From positions 1 to 64,000 of the forward strand of contig NZ_PNFF01000002.1 of assembly GCF_028888695.1 (NCBI RefSeq): 64,000 bases of DNA, in the 5' to 3' direction. The position numbers were made by a program, and so were the translations under genes. This document shows positions 42,519-50,480 of this stretch, in pieces. A model generated the notes under the pieces. The model was not told where the DNA came from and did no database searches. It was given only the letters and a program-made list of their open reading frames with translations. The stretch comes from Bacillus methanolicus (GTDB lineage: Bacteria > Bacillota > Bacilli > Bacillales > Cytobacillaceae). How positions within the stretch are numbered: position 1 is the stretch's first letter; every line of letters starts with the position of its first letter.

Positions 42519-42565
42519 AAAGCTTCCGACATGCATGATGAATCATGTCGGAAGCTTTTTTTGTT
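42519..42565 (+). terminator. Terminator after the aldo/keto reductase gene
   Basis: AAAGCTTCCGACATG / CATGTCGGAAGCTTT, a 15-bp stem, then TTTTGTTTTT. Confidence 0.92.
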
Positions 42566-42569
42566 TTTC

Positions 42570-42607
42570 GGGGGCTGACCCAAATGTAAAGGGCCAGGCT
42601 CCTTTTA
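42570..42607. repeat. CTGACCC-family element, short form
   Basis: GGGGCTGACCC, then AAATGTAAAGGGCCAGGCTCCTT: the same core words as the other CTGACCC elements but without a long perfect stem. It lies directly after the terminator of the reductase gene. Confidence 0.45.
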
Positions 42608-42635
42608 TAAATTGCAGGTAAGTATAGAAATTTAA

Positions 42636-42797
42636 GGAAATAAATATGCGGTTCATCACGCTACGACCGAGGAAGAAAGAAGGAAAAACCTTGATATTAC
42701 AGGGTTTTTCAACGATGTTTTTTATTCAAATAAAGACCCGAATATTTTACAGCATTTCCATATGAATTACAATTCTATCGAAAAAATTTTTTCTTAA
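42636..42797 (+). other. Possible gene remnant of about 53 codons
   Basis: One frame is open without an ATG near its beginning and reads like real protein (HHATTEEERRKNLDITGF, then SNKDPNILQHFHMNYNSIEK), stopping at 42797. There is no ribosome-binding site. It could be the tail of a deleted gene. I could not assign a family, and chance cannot be excluded for this length. Confidence 0.25.
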
Positions 42798-42835
42798 GTA
42801 TATTAATCTAGACTTTATTAATAAATTATGGGGGG

Positions 42836-42973
42836 TTAACATTAATCAAAACGATTAAAGGCGGCAAATTGCCGAACACAGCCGGAAATTATGCGGAGGG
42901 AATTCTTGCAGGATCGGCTCTTATCGCAGCAGGTGCAATACTATTCCGTAAGCGGAACGTGAAACATTCATGA
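42836..42973 (+). pseudogene. Remnant of an LPNTA sortase substrate (cell wall sorting signal only)
   Basis: The frame encodes a classic sorting signal: KGGKLPNTAG, a hydrophobic stretch GILAGSALIAAGAILF and the positive tail RKRNVKHS, then a stop that overlaps the sortase start as ATGA. LPNTA is the motif used by class D-type sortases of Bacillus. The surface domain that should precede it is missing: only about 45 codons are left, and no ATG/GTG/TTG starts the frame. A G6 run at 42830-42835 follows an ATG that would be in frame if one more G were present. I read it as a truncated substrate gene. Confidence 0.55.
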
Positions 42974-43557
42974 TCCGAAAAAGTCGATTGGCACTCGGGG
43001 CAGCAGCCATTATTGCCGGTGCCTGGCTGCTGCTATCAAATATCCAGCCATTTTTTACAGCCACAAAATCGAACAATACAGAAGGAGAAGCCGTTCAAGC
43101 AAAAGAATCTGTACAAAAAACGAAAACAAAAGACAATGTTTTGTACCCAAATCGGCCAAAAATGGGGGAAGTAATAGGAGAACTATACATTCCAAAAATC
43201 TCGAGCACACTTCCGATCATTCATGGAACAGATGAAGATGAACTGGAAAAAGGAGTCGGACATTTTGCCGGCAGCGTTCTTCCCGGAGAAGAGGATAATT
43301 CAGTTCTTTCCGGACATCGCGATACCGTCTTCCGGAAGCTTGGCGAAGTCGGCATCGGTGACTTGTTAATCGTGACTACTTCGGCAGGAGAATTTACGTA
43401 TAAAGTTCGAAAGGTCCGGATTGTTGAGGCAGATGACAGAACGGTTATTGTTCCAAAACCGAGAGCAACCTTAACAGTGACAACTTGTTATCCGTTTCAT
43501 ATTATCGGAGATGCACCTGAGAGATATGTATTAGTGGCTGATCTAGTTAAAAGATAA
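42970..43557 (+). CDS. Class D sortase
   Basis: A 195-residue membrane-anchored transpeptidase with an N-terminal signal anchor (about residues 7-25), a linker, and the sortase barrel with catalytic His in SGHRDT, Cys in LTVTTCYPF and Arg in PERYVL. It should attach LPxTA-type proteins to peptidoglycan. Its own ribosome-binding site is weak, and the ATGA overlap suggests translation coupled to the upstream substrate frame, which is now only a remnant. Confidence 0.92.
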   Translation: MIRKSRLALGAAAIIAGAWLLLSNIQPFFTATKSNNTEGEAVQAKESVQKTKTKDNVLYPNRPKMGEVIGELYIPKISSTLPIIHGTDEDELEKGVGHFAGSVLPGEEDNSVLSGHRDTVFRKLGEVGIGDLLIVTTSAGEFTYKVRKVRIVEADDRTVIVPKPRATLTVTTCYPFHIIGDAPERYVLVADLVKR

Positions 43558-43574
43558 AAACTTTCCAAACCAAC

Positions 43575-43640
43575 AAAGGGGCTGATTCCCTCTTATTGGA
43601 GGGGTCTGGCCCTTTACAATTGAGTCAGCCTTTTCTTGAT
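43575..43640 (+). terminator. CTGACCC-family palindrome/terminator after the sortase gene
   Basis: AAAGGGGCTGATTCCCTC and GAGGGGTCTGGCCCTTT pair around TTATTG, followed by a downstream half-arm TTGAGTCAGCC and TTTT. Confidence 0.65.
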
Positions 43641-43730
43641 TTACGATTGAAACAGCTCATTTGCTTTCAATTGTTTCTTTTGAAATAATGGAAAGGAATG
43701 ATCCTATATGTATGAAAGGAGCCACACTTC

Positions 43731-44375
43731 ATGAAGGTCCTTGTCGTTGGAGCGAATGGACAAATCGGAAAACGACTCGTCCAGTTATTAGCAGAAAGTG
43801 ATAAACACACTGCAAGAGCGATGATTCGAAAAGAAGAGCAAGCAAAATTTTTCCAAGAATTAGGTGTTGAAACTACAGTGGTAAGCTTGGAAGATCGTGT
43901 TGAAAAAATTGCAGAAGCTGCAAAAGGCTGTGATGCAATCGTCTTTTCTGCCGGTTCCGGCGGGCACACAGGATACGACAAAACACTTTTAGTTGATCTT
44001 GACGGAGCTGTTAAAACGATCGAAGCTGCTGAAAAAGCGGGAATTAAAAGATTCGTAATGGTCAGTTCGTTCCAGGCTCATAATAGAGAAAATTGGCAGG
44101 AATCAATCAAACCTTACTATGTTGCCAAGCATTATGCTGACAGAATGCTGGAACAAAGTGAACTAACATATACGATTATTCGTCCCGGATGGCTTAAAAA
44201 TGAATCCGGCACAGGAAAAATTATTGCTGCCGAAAATTTAAAAGAAGGATCAATCCCCCGTGAAGATGTTGCCCGTACAATTTTCGCAGCCTTGGATGAA
44301 GAGAATACCTTTTACCGTTCATTTGACCTTATGTCAGGTGATATTCCGATTTCTGATGCATTAAAAAATCTTTAA
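43731..44375 (+). CDS. NAD(P)-binding atypical SDR (YhfK-like)
   Basis: A 214-residue Rossmann protein: VVGANGQIGKRLVQLL at the N-terminus, FSAGSGGHTG, MVSSFQAHN and the YYVAKHYAD catalytic-type Tyr-Lys. It belongs to the SDR_a5 group with B. subtilis YhfK; the reaction is unknown. RBS GAAAGGAG. Confidence 0.9.
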   Translation: MKVLVVGANGQIGKRLVQLLAESDKHTARAMIRKEEQAKFFQELGVETTVVSLEDRVEKIAEAAKGCDAIVFSAGSGGHTGYDKTLLVDLDGAVKTIEAAEKAGIKRFVMVSSFQAHNRENWQESIKPYYVAKHYADRMLEQSELTYTIIRPGWLKNESGTGKIIAAENLKEGSIPREDVARTIFAALDEENTFYRSFDLMSGDIPISDALKNL

Positions 44376-44386
44376 AAACAACGATA

Positions 44387-44428
44387 AAAAAGCTGCAGGT
44401 GATTCATTTGACACCTGCGGCTTTTCAT
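44387..44428 (+). terminator. Terminator after the YhfK-like gene
   Basis: AAAAGCTGCAGGTG / CACCTGCGGCTTTT stem with a 10-nt loop followed by a T-rich stretch. Confidence 0.88.
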
Positions 44429-44545
44429 TTATAGGCCAATCACAAATGATGTTTGCAGAGAGGGCTTTCGTTTTTTAAAGTGCATAAATTGCATTTTATG
44501 AGGCAAATTAACGAATAAATGAAATGAGCAAAGGGGTTTTGATTT

Positions 44546-44686
44546 ATGACAAAAAAATTTAATAAAGGCAGCAAAAACCAAAATTCTCCCAGGACTTCAG
44601 GCGGCAATGGAGAAATCGTCAGCGGCGACAACAGCAAAGGCAATAAACGAAATAAAGACCAAAACGATAAAACAGATTCGGATTAA
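44546..44686 (+). CDS. Small hydrophilic protein, 46 residues
   Basis: A 46-residue Asn/Lys/Gly/Asp-rich peptide (MTKKFNKGSKNQN at the start, KDQNDKTDSD at the end) after AAAGGGG at good spacing, followed by a terminator. Composition resembles small spore-associated peptides such as the YuzL-like one in this window, but I do not recognise the family. No cysteine and no membrane segment. Confidence 0.5.
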   Translation: MTKKFNKGSKNQNSPRTSGGNGEIVSGDNSKGNKRNKDQNDKTDSD

Positions 44687-44719
44687 ACCCGGGGCTTGCT
44701 TTAACACTTTAAAGCAGAG

Positions 44720-44763
44720 CGGGCCAGACCCTCATCATGAGGGCCAGGCCCCTTGTTTTTTTA
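44720..44763 (+). terminator. CTGACCC-family terminator after the 46-residue gene
   Basis: GGGCCAGACCCTCAT / ATGAGGGCCAGGCCC stem followed by CTTGTTTTTTT. It shares CCAGACCC/GGGCCAGG words with neighbouring elements. Confidence 0.8.
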
Positions 44764-44824
44764 TGCACATTTTTAATATCATGGGAGAAGAGAAGAAATT
44801 GTAGTTTTAGGAGTAGACGGATAT

Positions 44825-45775
44825 ATGCTGCGGACTATTGCTGTAAATCATCAAATGGAATTGATTAAGGACGTGCCGGTTAATGATTTAACAACGGGAA
44901 ATTTTGTTTGGTATTGGATCGATTTTAATCAGCCGACGGAAAATGAAACGGACCTGCTTCGCACGCCGCTGAATTTTCATCCTCTCGCGATTGAAGATTG
45001 TATTCATAAACTGCAAAGGCCAAAACTCGATTATTATGAAGATCATACCTTTTTTGTTACACACAGCCTTAATCCGGACACATTTTCAAAAGAAGAAATT
45101 AACCTGTTTGTGGCGAAAAATTTTATTGTTACTTATCATCATCAAGATTCCGTTGAAATAAATGAAGTTTGGGACCGCGTTTTCTTTTCAAACAATCCGG
45201 AGCAATGGGATCCATATTTAGCTTTGTACCAAGTACTTGATAAATTGGTTGATAACTATTTTCCGATCGTTTACCAGATCGAAGATACATTAAACGAAAT
45301 TGATGAAAATTCCAAAAATCGATCAATGGAAGAGCTGCTCGATGATTTGTACGATACAAGGCATCAATTGTTAGCTTTAAGACATACAGTTGCACCGATG
45401 AGAGACTTGATTTATCGAATGCTCAACTCCCACCGATTAACAGAAATCAGGAAGCGAAGCGAATATTTTTCTGATATACACGACCATTTATTAAAGCTTT
45501 CGGAAATAATTGAATCGAACCGGGAACTGACGACCGATATTCGTGACAGCTATCTTTCCTTGAACTCGCACGAAACAAACCGTGTGATGAAAGTACTGAC
45601 AGTCATCACGACGATCTTTATGCCTTTAACTTTTATAGCCGGAATTTACGGAATGAATTTTGAAAACATGCCTGAATTAAAGTGGAAATACGGTTATTTT
45701 GGAACCCTTTTGTTCATGCTCATCATTGGACTTGGCATGTTTTTCAGTTTTAAAAAGAAAGGCTGGTTTAAATAG
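44825..45775 (+). CDS. corA: CorA family magnesium/divalent cation transporter
   Basis: A 316-residue protein with a long cytoplasmic N-terminal domain and two C-terminal membrane segments. The defining GMN motif is in IAGIYGMNFENMPE, at the end of TM1 (about residues 268-281). It forms a pentameric Mg2+/Co2+ channel. RBS TAGGAG. No M-box riboswitch was seen in the short upstream region. Confidence 0.93.
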   Translation: MLRTIAVNHQMELIKDVPVNDLTTGNFVWYWIDFNQPTENETDLLRTPLNFHPLAIEDCIHKLQRPKLDYYEDHTFFVTHSLNPDTFSKEEINLFVAKNFIVTYHHQDSVEINEVWDRVFFSNNPEQWDPYLALYQVLDKLVDNYFPIVYQIEDTLNEIDENSKNRSMEELLDDLYDTRHQLLALRHTVAPMRDLIYRMLNSHRLTEIRKRSEYFSDIHDHLLKLSEIIESNRELTTDIRDSYLSLNSHETNRVMKVLTVITTIFMPLTFIAGIYGMNFENMPELKWKYGYFGTLLFMLIIGLGMFFSFKKKGWFK

Positions 45776-45802
45776 TACAGATTATGGGCTGTGATAACTA
45801 CG

Positions 45803-45854
45803 GAGGCTGACTCATAAGGGTCTTTCCTTTGTTTTTGAGTCAACCTCGTTTTTA
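45803..45854 (+). terminator. Terminator after corA (CTGAC family)
   Basis: GAGGCTGACTCA / TGAGTCAACCTC stem (one mismatch) with about 22 nt inside, followed by GTTTTTATG. The interior holds AAGGGTCTTTCC, a likely worn copy of the inner palindrome seen at 51.4 kb. Confidence 0.72.
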
Positions 45855-45898
45855 TGTAAAATAGCATTTCTATTTGACAAAAAATTAAATCCTATAGA

Positions 45899-46693
45899 CT
45901 ACAATAAGTTCCGGACAATGCCTCCATCTACCTTCAGTGCTGCACCAGTAATGGCTGAGGCTTGTTCTGATGCTAAGAAAACGACCATGTTTGCCACTTC
46001 TTCAGTACTGATAAAACGTCTTAGCAAAGATGCGGACAAATCTTTTTCAAACAAGCTCTCTTCAATTTCTTGAAATGACTTCCCTGATTCTTTCGCCCAA
46101 TGATCGAAATGTACACTATTCCTCTCGGTTTTTGTCGGACCGGGAATAAATGCGTTAACCGTTACACCACTTTTTGCAAGACTTTCCGCAAGTCCCCGTG
46201 AAAGTCCTAAAACAGCAGCTTTAGTTGCACCGTAATGAACCATTTCACCCGAATAAAAACCTCCTGTGACACTTCCATTAAATAATACTCTGCCCCAGCC
46301 TTTTTCCTTCATCCCCTTTGCATAATGCCGTGAAAGCAGGACAGCACTCATCACATTCACCTGGAAATAATGCTCCCAATCATCATCAGTTATTTCAAAA
46401 AATCCTTTCGGTTCGAAGATTCCAAGATTGTTGACGAGAATATCTGCTTCCGGCCAATATTTGATTAATTCATTCACACCGTCACTGCTGCTTAGATCAG
46501 CGGCAAAACCGCACGCCTCCGCTCCAGGAACTTCTTGTTTAAGCCTTTTAACAGCCTCTGCCACCCGCTCTTCAGATCGTCCGTTTAAAAGAACAGAAGC
46601 ACCTGCCTTCGCAAGACCTTTCGCAATTGCAAAACCAATTCCCGTTGTCGAGCCGCTGATGACTGCTTTTTTTCCGTTCAGCTTTACTTCCAT
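45899..46693 (-). CDS. Short-chain dehydrogenase/reductase
   Basis: A 264-residue classical SDR with the cofactor motif GSTTGIGFAIA, NNLG, the catalytic Ser in NGSVTGG and YGATK (Tyr-x3-Lys), and the C-terminal ITGAALKVDGG. Substrate unknown. The ATG lies in a modest context (TCAAGGTGAATTTGT). Divergent from the RsbT-like gene. Confidence 0.9.
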   Translation of the reverse strand: MEVKLNGKKAVISGSTTGIGFAIAKGLAKAGASVLLNGRSEERVAEAVKRLKQEVPGAEACGFAADLSSSDGVNELIKYWPEADILVNNLGIFEPKGFFEITDDDWEHYFQVNVMSAVLLSRHYAKGMKEKGWGRVLFNGSVTGGFYSGEMVHYGATKAAVLGLSRGLAESLAKSGVTVNAFIPGPTKTERNSVHFDHWAKESGKSFQEIEESLFEKDLSASLLRRFISTEEVANMVVFLASEQASAITGAALKVDGGIVRNLL

Positions 46694-46788
46694 ACAAATT
46701 CACCTTGACCTTTCGATTCATTTTTCGGCTATGAAATAGCTTTGACCTTCTCACCTCAAACTCAACCATAGCCAGTACGATCGGAAAA

Positions 46789-47154
46789 ATGACTGCAGAA
46801 GAGTGCGGATTAAATAAAAGCCAACAAACGAAGTTGGCCGTATCCATTATGGAATTATCTCGTAACATTGTCTACTATGCAGGTAAAGGAGAAATTTTTA
46901 TCAATCCGATTAAGCCCTATGGAATTGAAATTATTGCCGTTGATAAAGGTCCCGGGATTAAAGACATTGATAAAATCTTAAGAAATGAAATCCCCTCCAA
47001 GAAAGGGCTGGGATTAGGTTTATCAGGGGTAAAGCGTTTGATGGATGAATTTGAAATCACTAGCAATAATAACCTTGGAACTAAGGTTAGAGCCGTAAAG
47101 TGGATCGATGAAAGGCAGGGTAAACACTATGAAAAATTCAACTGCCAATCATGA
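46789..47154 (+). CDS. RsbT-like anti-sigma/serine kinase ATPase, probably 5'-truncated
   Basis: A 121-residue GHKL ATPase of the RsbT/RsbW group: N-box SIMELSRNIVYYAG, G1 VDKGPGIKD, G2 GLGLGLSGVKRL. RsbT-type proteins usually have an N-terminal strand-helix of about 20 residues more. The frame stays open upstream to 46735 but holds no start codon with a ribosome-binding site, so either the gene starts weakly at 46789 or its 5' end is lost. It overlaps the following kinase gene by 26 nt, which implies joint expression. Inferred role: partner switching with an STAS protein. Confidence 0.7.
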   Translation: MTAEECGLNKSQQTKLAVSIMELSRNIVYYAGKGEIFINPIKPYGIEIIAVDKGPGIKDIDKILRNEIPSKKGLGLGLSGVKRLMDEFEITSNNNLGTKVRAVKWIDERQGKHYEKFNCQS

Positions 47155-48991
47155 CATTCATTATGGATTGATTGAACTCACCCCAGATGGAATCATACAA
47201 AAAATGAATAAAGAGATAAAAAGGTTATCTTTCTTAGAAGATCATGAATCAAACAACTTGTTCAAACGAATCAAAAACAAAGAAATAAAGATGAAACTAC
47301 ATGAATGCTTTATGGGCAAATCTAATCAATTTATAGCGAACATTGATGCTCAAAGTTACTTTTTTTTATTTCATAAAACCTATGATGGACAAAAACTCGA
47401 CAAGATTCATTTGTATATTTTCAATGTGAATCAGCTACAAAACTATCATGATACTAACTGTAATAATCACTTATTATCATCTATCGGGGAGATGGCAGCC
47501 GGTGTTGCTCATGAGGTTCGAAATCCCTTAACCGCTGTAAAAGGATTTCTGCAATTATTGGATCAAACTTATAATGCCGAATATATACATATCGCGCAAA
47601 GTGAATTAGAGCGTGCCATCACTACCTTAAATGATTTGATGAGTGTCTCAAAAGCAGAATTTGTACAGGAACAGCCGACATCTTTTAATATATGTACGGA
47701 ATTAAAATCCACCTTACTATTATTTCAAAACCAGCTTTATCATGTAAAGGTAATCAAAAAGCTTGAAAATAAAGAAACAATGATTATAGGAAGAAAAAAT
47801 CAAATTAAAAAGGCATTTTTTAATTTGATTAAAAATGCAATTGAATCAATGCCTAACGGCGGGACACTGGTCATTGAACAAAAAGAGGATTATCAAGGTA
47901 TTCATATTGCCATTTCAGATACGGGCGTTGGTATTCCAAAGGACAAGCTGCGACTCTTAGGGACTCCTTTCTTTACACTAAAACAGGATGGAAAAGGATT
48001 GGGGCTTGCTCAAGTTTTTAATGCAATCCAAAACAATAATGGCAAAATACATGTTGAGAGCGAGGAGGGCAAAGGAACAACTTTCTACCTTTCCTTTCCA
48101 AAAAGCAAAACTAATTCGGTTCAATTTACAGGAGGGAATTCGATGTCAACAGTAATAAACTCAAAAAAAGATTTATCTGAATTTTTAGAACGAAATGCAG
48201 AGTTCTATTCAAATGAATGGATTCAATATATAAAAAAGGACAAAAGCTATATAAGTTCATTATTAAAGGATAACGGGGAACTAGAAAGATTCGAAGTAAA
48301 TGGAAATCCCATCATACACATAGTGGCAGAAAATATTCAAGTTCTAAAACCGGATGATATTATGGACACGGCCAAAGAACATGGCATTCGCCATGCAAAA
48401 GCCGATTTTCCAAAGCATTTAGCTTGGGAACTCATTCAATCCTCTCGAGGGATCATATGGAGTGCGATTAAAGCCTTTTATATCGAATCGAAAAACACCC
48501 TTGACATGGATCAATTTTTTGCTTTAGAACGAGAAGTGAATGATATTATTGATATGTTCATCGATTCATATACCGCTTACTACGTCGGTTATAAAGATGA
48601 ACTATTGAAAAGCCATCGTCAAACATTAGAAGAATTGTCCGTTCCGATTATCCCGATTACAGATAAAATATGTATTCTTCCAATCGTCGGCAATGTGGAT
48701 ACGTACCGTGCGAAAAAAATACGAGAAAGAACATTAGTAAGAGTGAAAGAACTAAAAGCAAAACAATTGATTATTGATATTTCCGGCGTTCCATTTGTGG
48801 ATACAGCCGTTGTAAGCCATTTATTTAAAATTGTCAAAGGAATTAAATTATTAGGCTGTTCAACCATATTAACCGGAATCAGCCCTGAAATTGCAGATAC
48901 AATGATTGAACTTGGCGTAGAGATCGACAATGAATTAAAAACAAGAGCTGATCTTCAACAGGCTTTACAGGAAATCACTCACTTTTCATAA
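47129..48991 (+). CDS. Histidine kinase fused to an RsbR-like STAS protein
   Basis: A 620-residue fusion. Residues 1-105 look like a PAS-type sensor; HisKA with the phosphoacceptor in VAHEVRNPLTAV (H128); HATPase with NLIKNAIESMPNGG, SDTGVGIPKD and GKGLGLAQV to about residue 330. From M339 on it is an RsbR-type protein: an RsbRD-like helical domain (DLSEFLERNAEFYSNEW) and a C-terminal STAS domain (SGVPFVDTAVVSHLF, the Thr equivalent to the RsbR phosphosite). A full ribosome-binding site and ATG remain at the junction (48130-48145). No response regulator gene is adjacent. Start at 47129 after GGCAGGG. Confidence 0.82.
   Translation: MKNSTANHDIHYGLIELTPDGIIQKMNKEIKRLSFLEDHESNNLFKRIKNKEIKMKLHECFMGKSNQFIANIDAQSYFFLFHKTYDGQKLDKIHLYIFNVNQLQNYHDTNCNNHLLSSIGEMAAGVAHEVRNPLTAVKGFLQLLDQTYNAEYIHIAQSELERAITTLNDLMSVSKAEFVQEQPTSFNICTELKSTLLLFQNQLYHVKVIKKLENKETMIIGRKNQIKKAFFNLIKNAIESMPNGGTLVIEQKEDYQGIHIAISDTGVGIPKDKLRLLGTPFFTLKQDGKGLGLAQVFNAIQNNNGKIHVESEEGKGTTFYLSFPKSKTNSVQFTGGNSMSTVINSKKDLSEFLERNAEFYSNEWIQYIKKDKSYISSLLKDNGELERFEVNGNPIIHIVAENIQVLKPDDIMDTAKEHGIRHAKADFPKHLAWELIQSSRGIIWSAIKAFYIESKNTLDMDQFFALEREVNDIIDMFIDSYTAYYVGYKDELLKSHRQTLEELSVPIIPITDKICILPIVGNVDTYRAKKIRERTLVRVKELKAKQLIIDISGVPFVDTAVVSHLFKIVKGIKLLGCSTILTGISPEIADTMIELGVEIDNELKTRADLQQALQEITHFS
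48130..48145 (+). promoter_or_regulatory. Internal ribosome-binding site and ATG at the kinase/RsbR junction
   Basis: AGGAGGGA is followed by ATTCG and an in-frame ATG (48143). This is as good as any gene start in the window. It can give a separate RsbR-like protein of 282 residues from the same frame. It is either a remnant of two fused genes or a working internal start. Confidence 0.65.
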
Positions 48992-49084
48992 TAAACTTCC
49001 TTTTTCAATTTCACATAACATTATTAGTTCCGAAATTTAATTTTGAATTCTTGAAAAGCATATTTCCCCGGATAATTTTTAATT

Positions 49085-49122
49085 AAACACCACTCTATAT
49101 CTATAAACAGAGTGGTGTTTTC
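49085..49122 (+). terminator. Terminator after the kinase/STAS gene
   Basis: AAACACCACTCT / AGAGTGGTGTTT stem followed by TCC and T-rich sequence. Confidence 0.82.
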
Positions 49123-49194
49123 CTATTTTCAGTTGCTTTAATATTCAGTTTTTTCGTCAAACCTTAATATATGTAAAAAATTTATGAATTAGCG

Positions 49195-49225
49195 TTGACT
49201 CTGACGCTGCGTCATAGAATAAGAT
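49195..49225 (+). promoter_or_regulatory. MerR-type promoter of the TipA-like regulator
   Basis: TTGACT and TAAGAT are separated by 19 nt, the long spacing typical of promoters activated by MerR proteins. The spacer holds the palindrome TGACGCTGCGTCA. The regulator likely binds here and controls itself. Confidence 0.7.
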
Positions 49226-49246
49226 CAAATTGTGGAGGTGATCAAA

Positions 49247-49996
49247 TTGTATAAAGTAAAAGAAGTAGCTGATATGGCAGGTGTAAGTGTGCGCACGCTT
49301 CACCATTATGACCGAATCGGGCTGCTTGTACCAGAATCTGTAACCCCGGCCGGGTATCGACTTTATACAACCAAAAACCTCGAAAAGCTGCAGCAAATCT
49401 TATTTTTCAAGGAAATCGGATTTACTTTGCAAGAAATTAAAGAGATTCTTGATAGTCCGAACTTTGATAGAAAACAGGCTTTGAAAGAACATAAAGAATT
49501 GCTATTGAAGAAAAGAGACCGAATAGAAGAAATGATTCGGACCGTGGACAACACAATCAAATCGATTGAAGGAGAAATGAAAATGGAAAAGAAAGATATG
49601 TTTAAAGGCTTTGATATGAAAGCCATCGTAGAACATCAAAAAAAATATGCAGATGAAATTAAAGAACGTTACGGTGTTGACGCCATGGAGGAACTCGCTA
49701 AAAACTCCGAAGATGAATGGGCAAGAATATTTAAACGAAGTGACGAGATTTATCGTGAGCTTGCTGCGAATATGGATAAATCCCCGGAAGACCCCGTTGT
49801 CCAAAAAGCAGTGGCTGAATGGAGACAACATATTACTGACAATTTCTATGATTGCACCCTCGAAATTTTCCGGGGGCTCGGTGATTTATATGTAGATGAC
49901 ATACGCTTCACAAAAAACATCGACAAATATAAAGAAGGACTTGCAAAGTTTTTGCGCGAAGCAATCCATGTATACTGTGATAATCACTCCGAATAA
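49247..49996 (+). CDS. MerR/TipA-type drug-binding transcriptional regulator
   Basis: A 249-residue protein: N-terminal MerR helix-turn-helix (KVKEVADMAGVSVRTLHHYD, residues 3-22), a long dimer helix, and a TipAS ligand-binding domain (from about residue 120, with AVAEWRQHITDNFYDCT). Relatives are Mta and TipAL, which bind drugs and activate efflux genes. TTG is the proposed start, 5 nt after GGAGGTGA. No efflux gene lies directly downstream. Confidence 0.88.
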   Translation: MYKVKEVADMAGVSVRTLHHYDRIGLLVPESVTPAGYRLYTTKNLEKLQQILFFKEIGFTLQEIKEILDSPNFDRKQALKEHKELLLKKRDRIEEMIRTVDNTIKSIEGEMKMEKKDMFKGFDMKAIVEHQKKYADEIKERYGVDAMEELAKNSEDEWARIFKRSDEIYRELAANMDKSPEDPVVQKAVAEWRQHITDNFYDCTLEIFRGLGDLYVDDIRFTKNIDKYKEGLAKFLREAIHVYCDNHSE

Positions 49997-50021
49997 TTTA
50001 AATTAAAAAAGGGTAACAATA

Positions 50022-50074
50022 CGGGTCTGACTCCCTCCTGTATAGGAGGGGCTGACCCTTTACTTATGTCAGCC
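50022..50074. repeat. CTGACCC-family palindrome between convergent genes
   Basis: GGGTCTGACTCCCTCC / GGAGGGGCTGACCC pair around TGTATA, then TTTACTTATGTCAGCC. It separates the TipA-like gene from the convergent hxlR-like gene and likely ends both. Confidence 0.65.
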
Positions 50075-50080
50075 ACATCA

Positions 50081-50407
50081 TCATTCTTTCGAGTTCTCCG
50101 GTTCTAACCAGGTTTGAGACCATTTTTCAATTTCTTTCATAATCGGCTCCAACGAACGACCTTTTTCAGTCAAGGAATATTCGATTCGAACAGGTGTTTC
50201 AGGAAAAACTTCTCTTTTCACAATTCCTTCATTTTCGAGATCTTTCAGCCGCTCTGAAAGAAGTCTTCCACTGATTCCAATTGCAGACTCAATGTTGCAA
50301 AATCGTTGTGGACCGGAAAGCATTTGGTAAATAATCAGTCCCGTCCACCTTTTGCTTAATATATTCATCGCTTTTTCGAATCTCGGGCAAATTAAAGATT
50401 GGTTCAT
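50081..50407 (-). CDS. HxlR family transcriptional regulator
   Basis: A 108-residue winged-helix protein: CPRFEKAMNILSKRWTGLII, SGRLLSERLKDLENEGIV, EYSLTEKGRSLEPI. A cysteine sits near the N-terminus (C7 of this start), the position used for redox or quinone sensing in YodB/CatR-type members. It is divergent from the dioxygenase gene, the arrangement of CatR-like repressors. The second ATG is chosen, after GGAGTGATTG. Confidence 0.87.
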   Translation of the reverse strand: MNQSLICPRFEKAMNILSKRWTGLIIYQMLSGPQRFCNIESAIGISGRLLSERLKDLENEGIVKREVFPETPVRIEYSLTEKGRSLEPIMKEIEKWSQTWLEPENSKE

Positions 50408-50480
50408 GATCAATCACTCCTATTTTCATATTATAACCTATTATTAATAACAATTATATTATTTAATTAAACTAAGTTCA

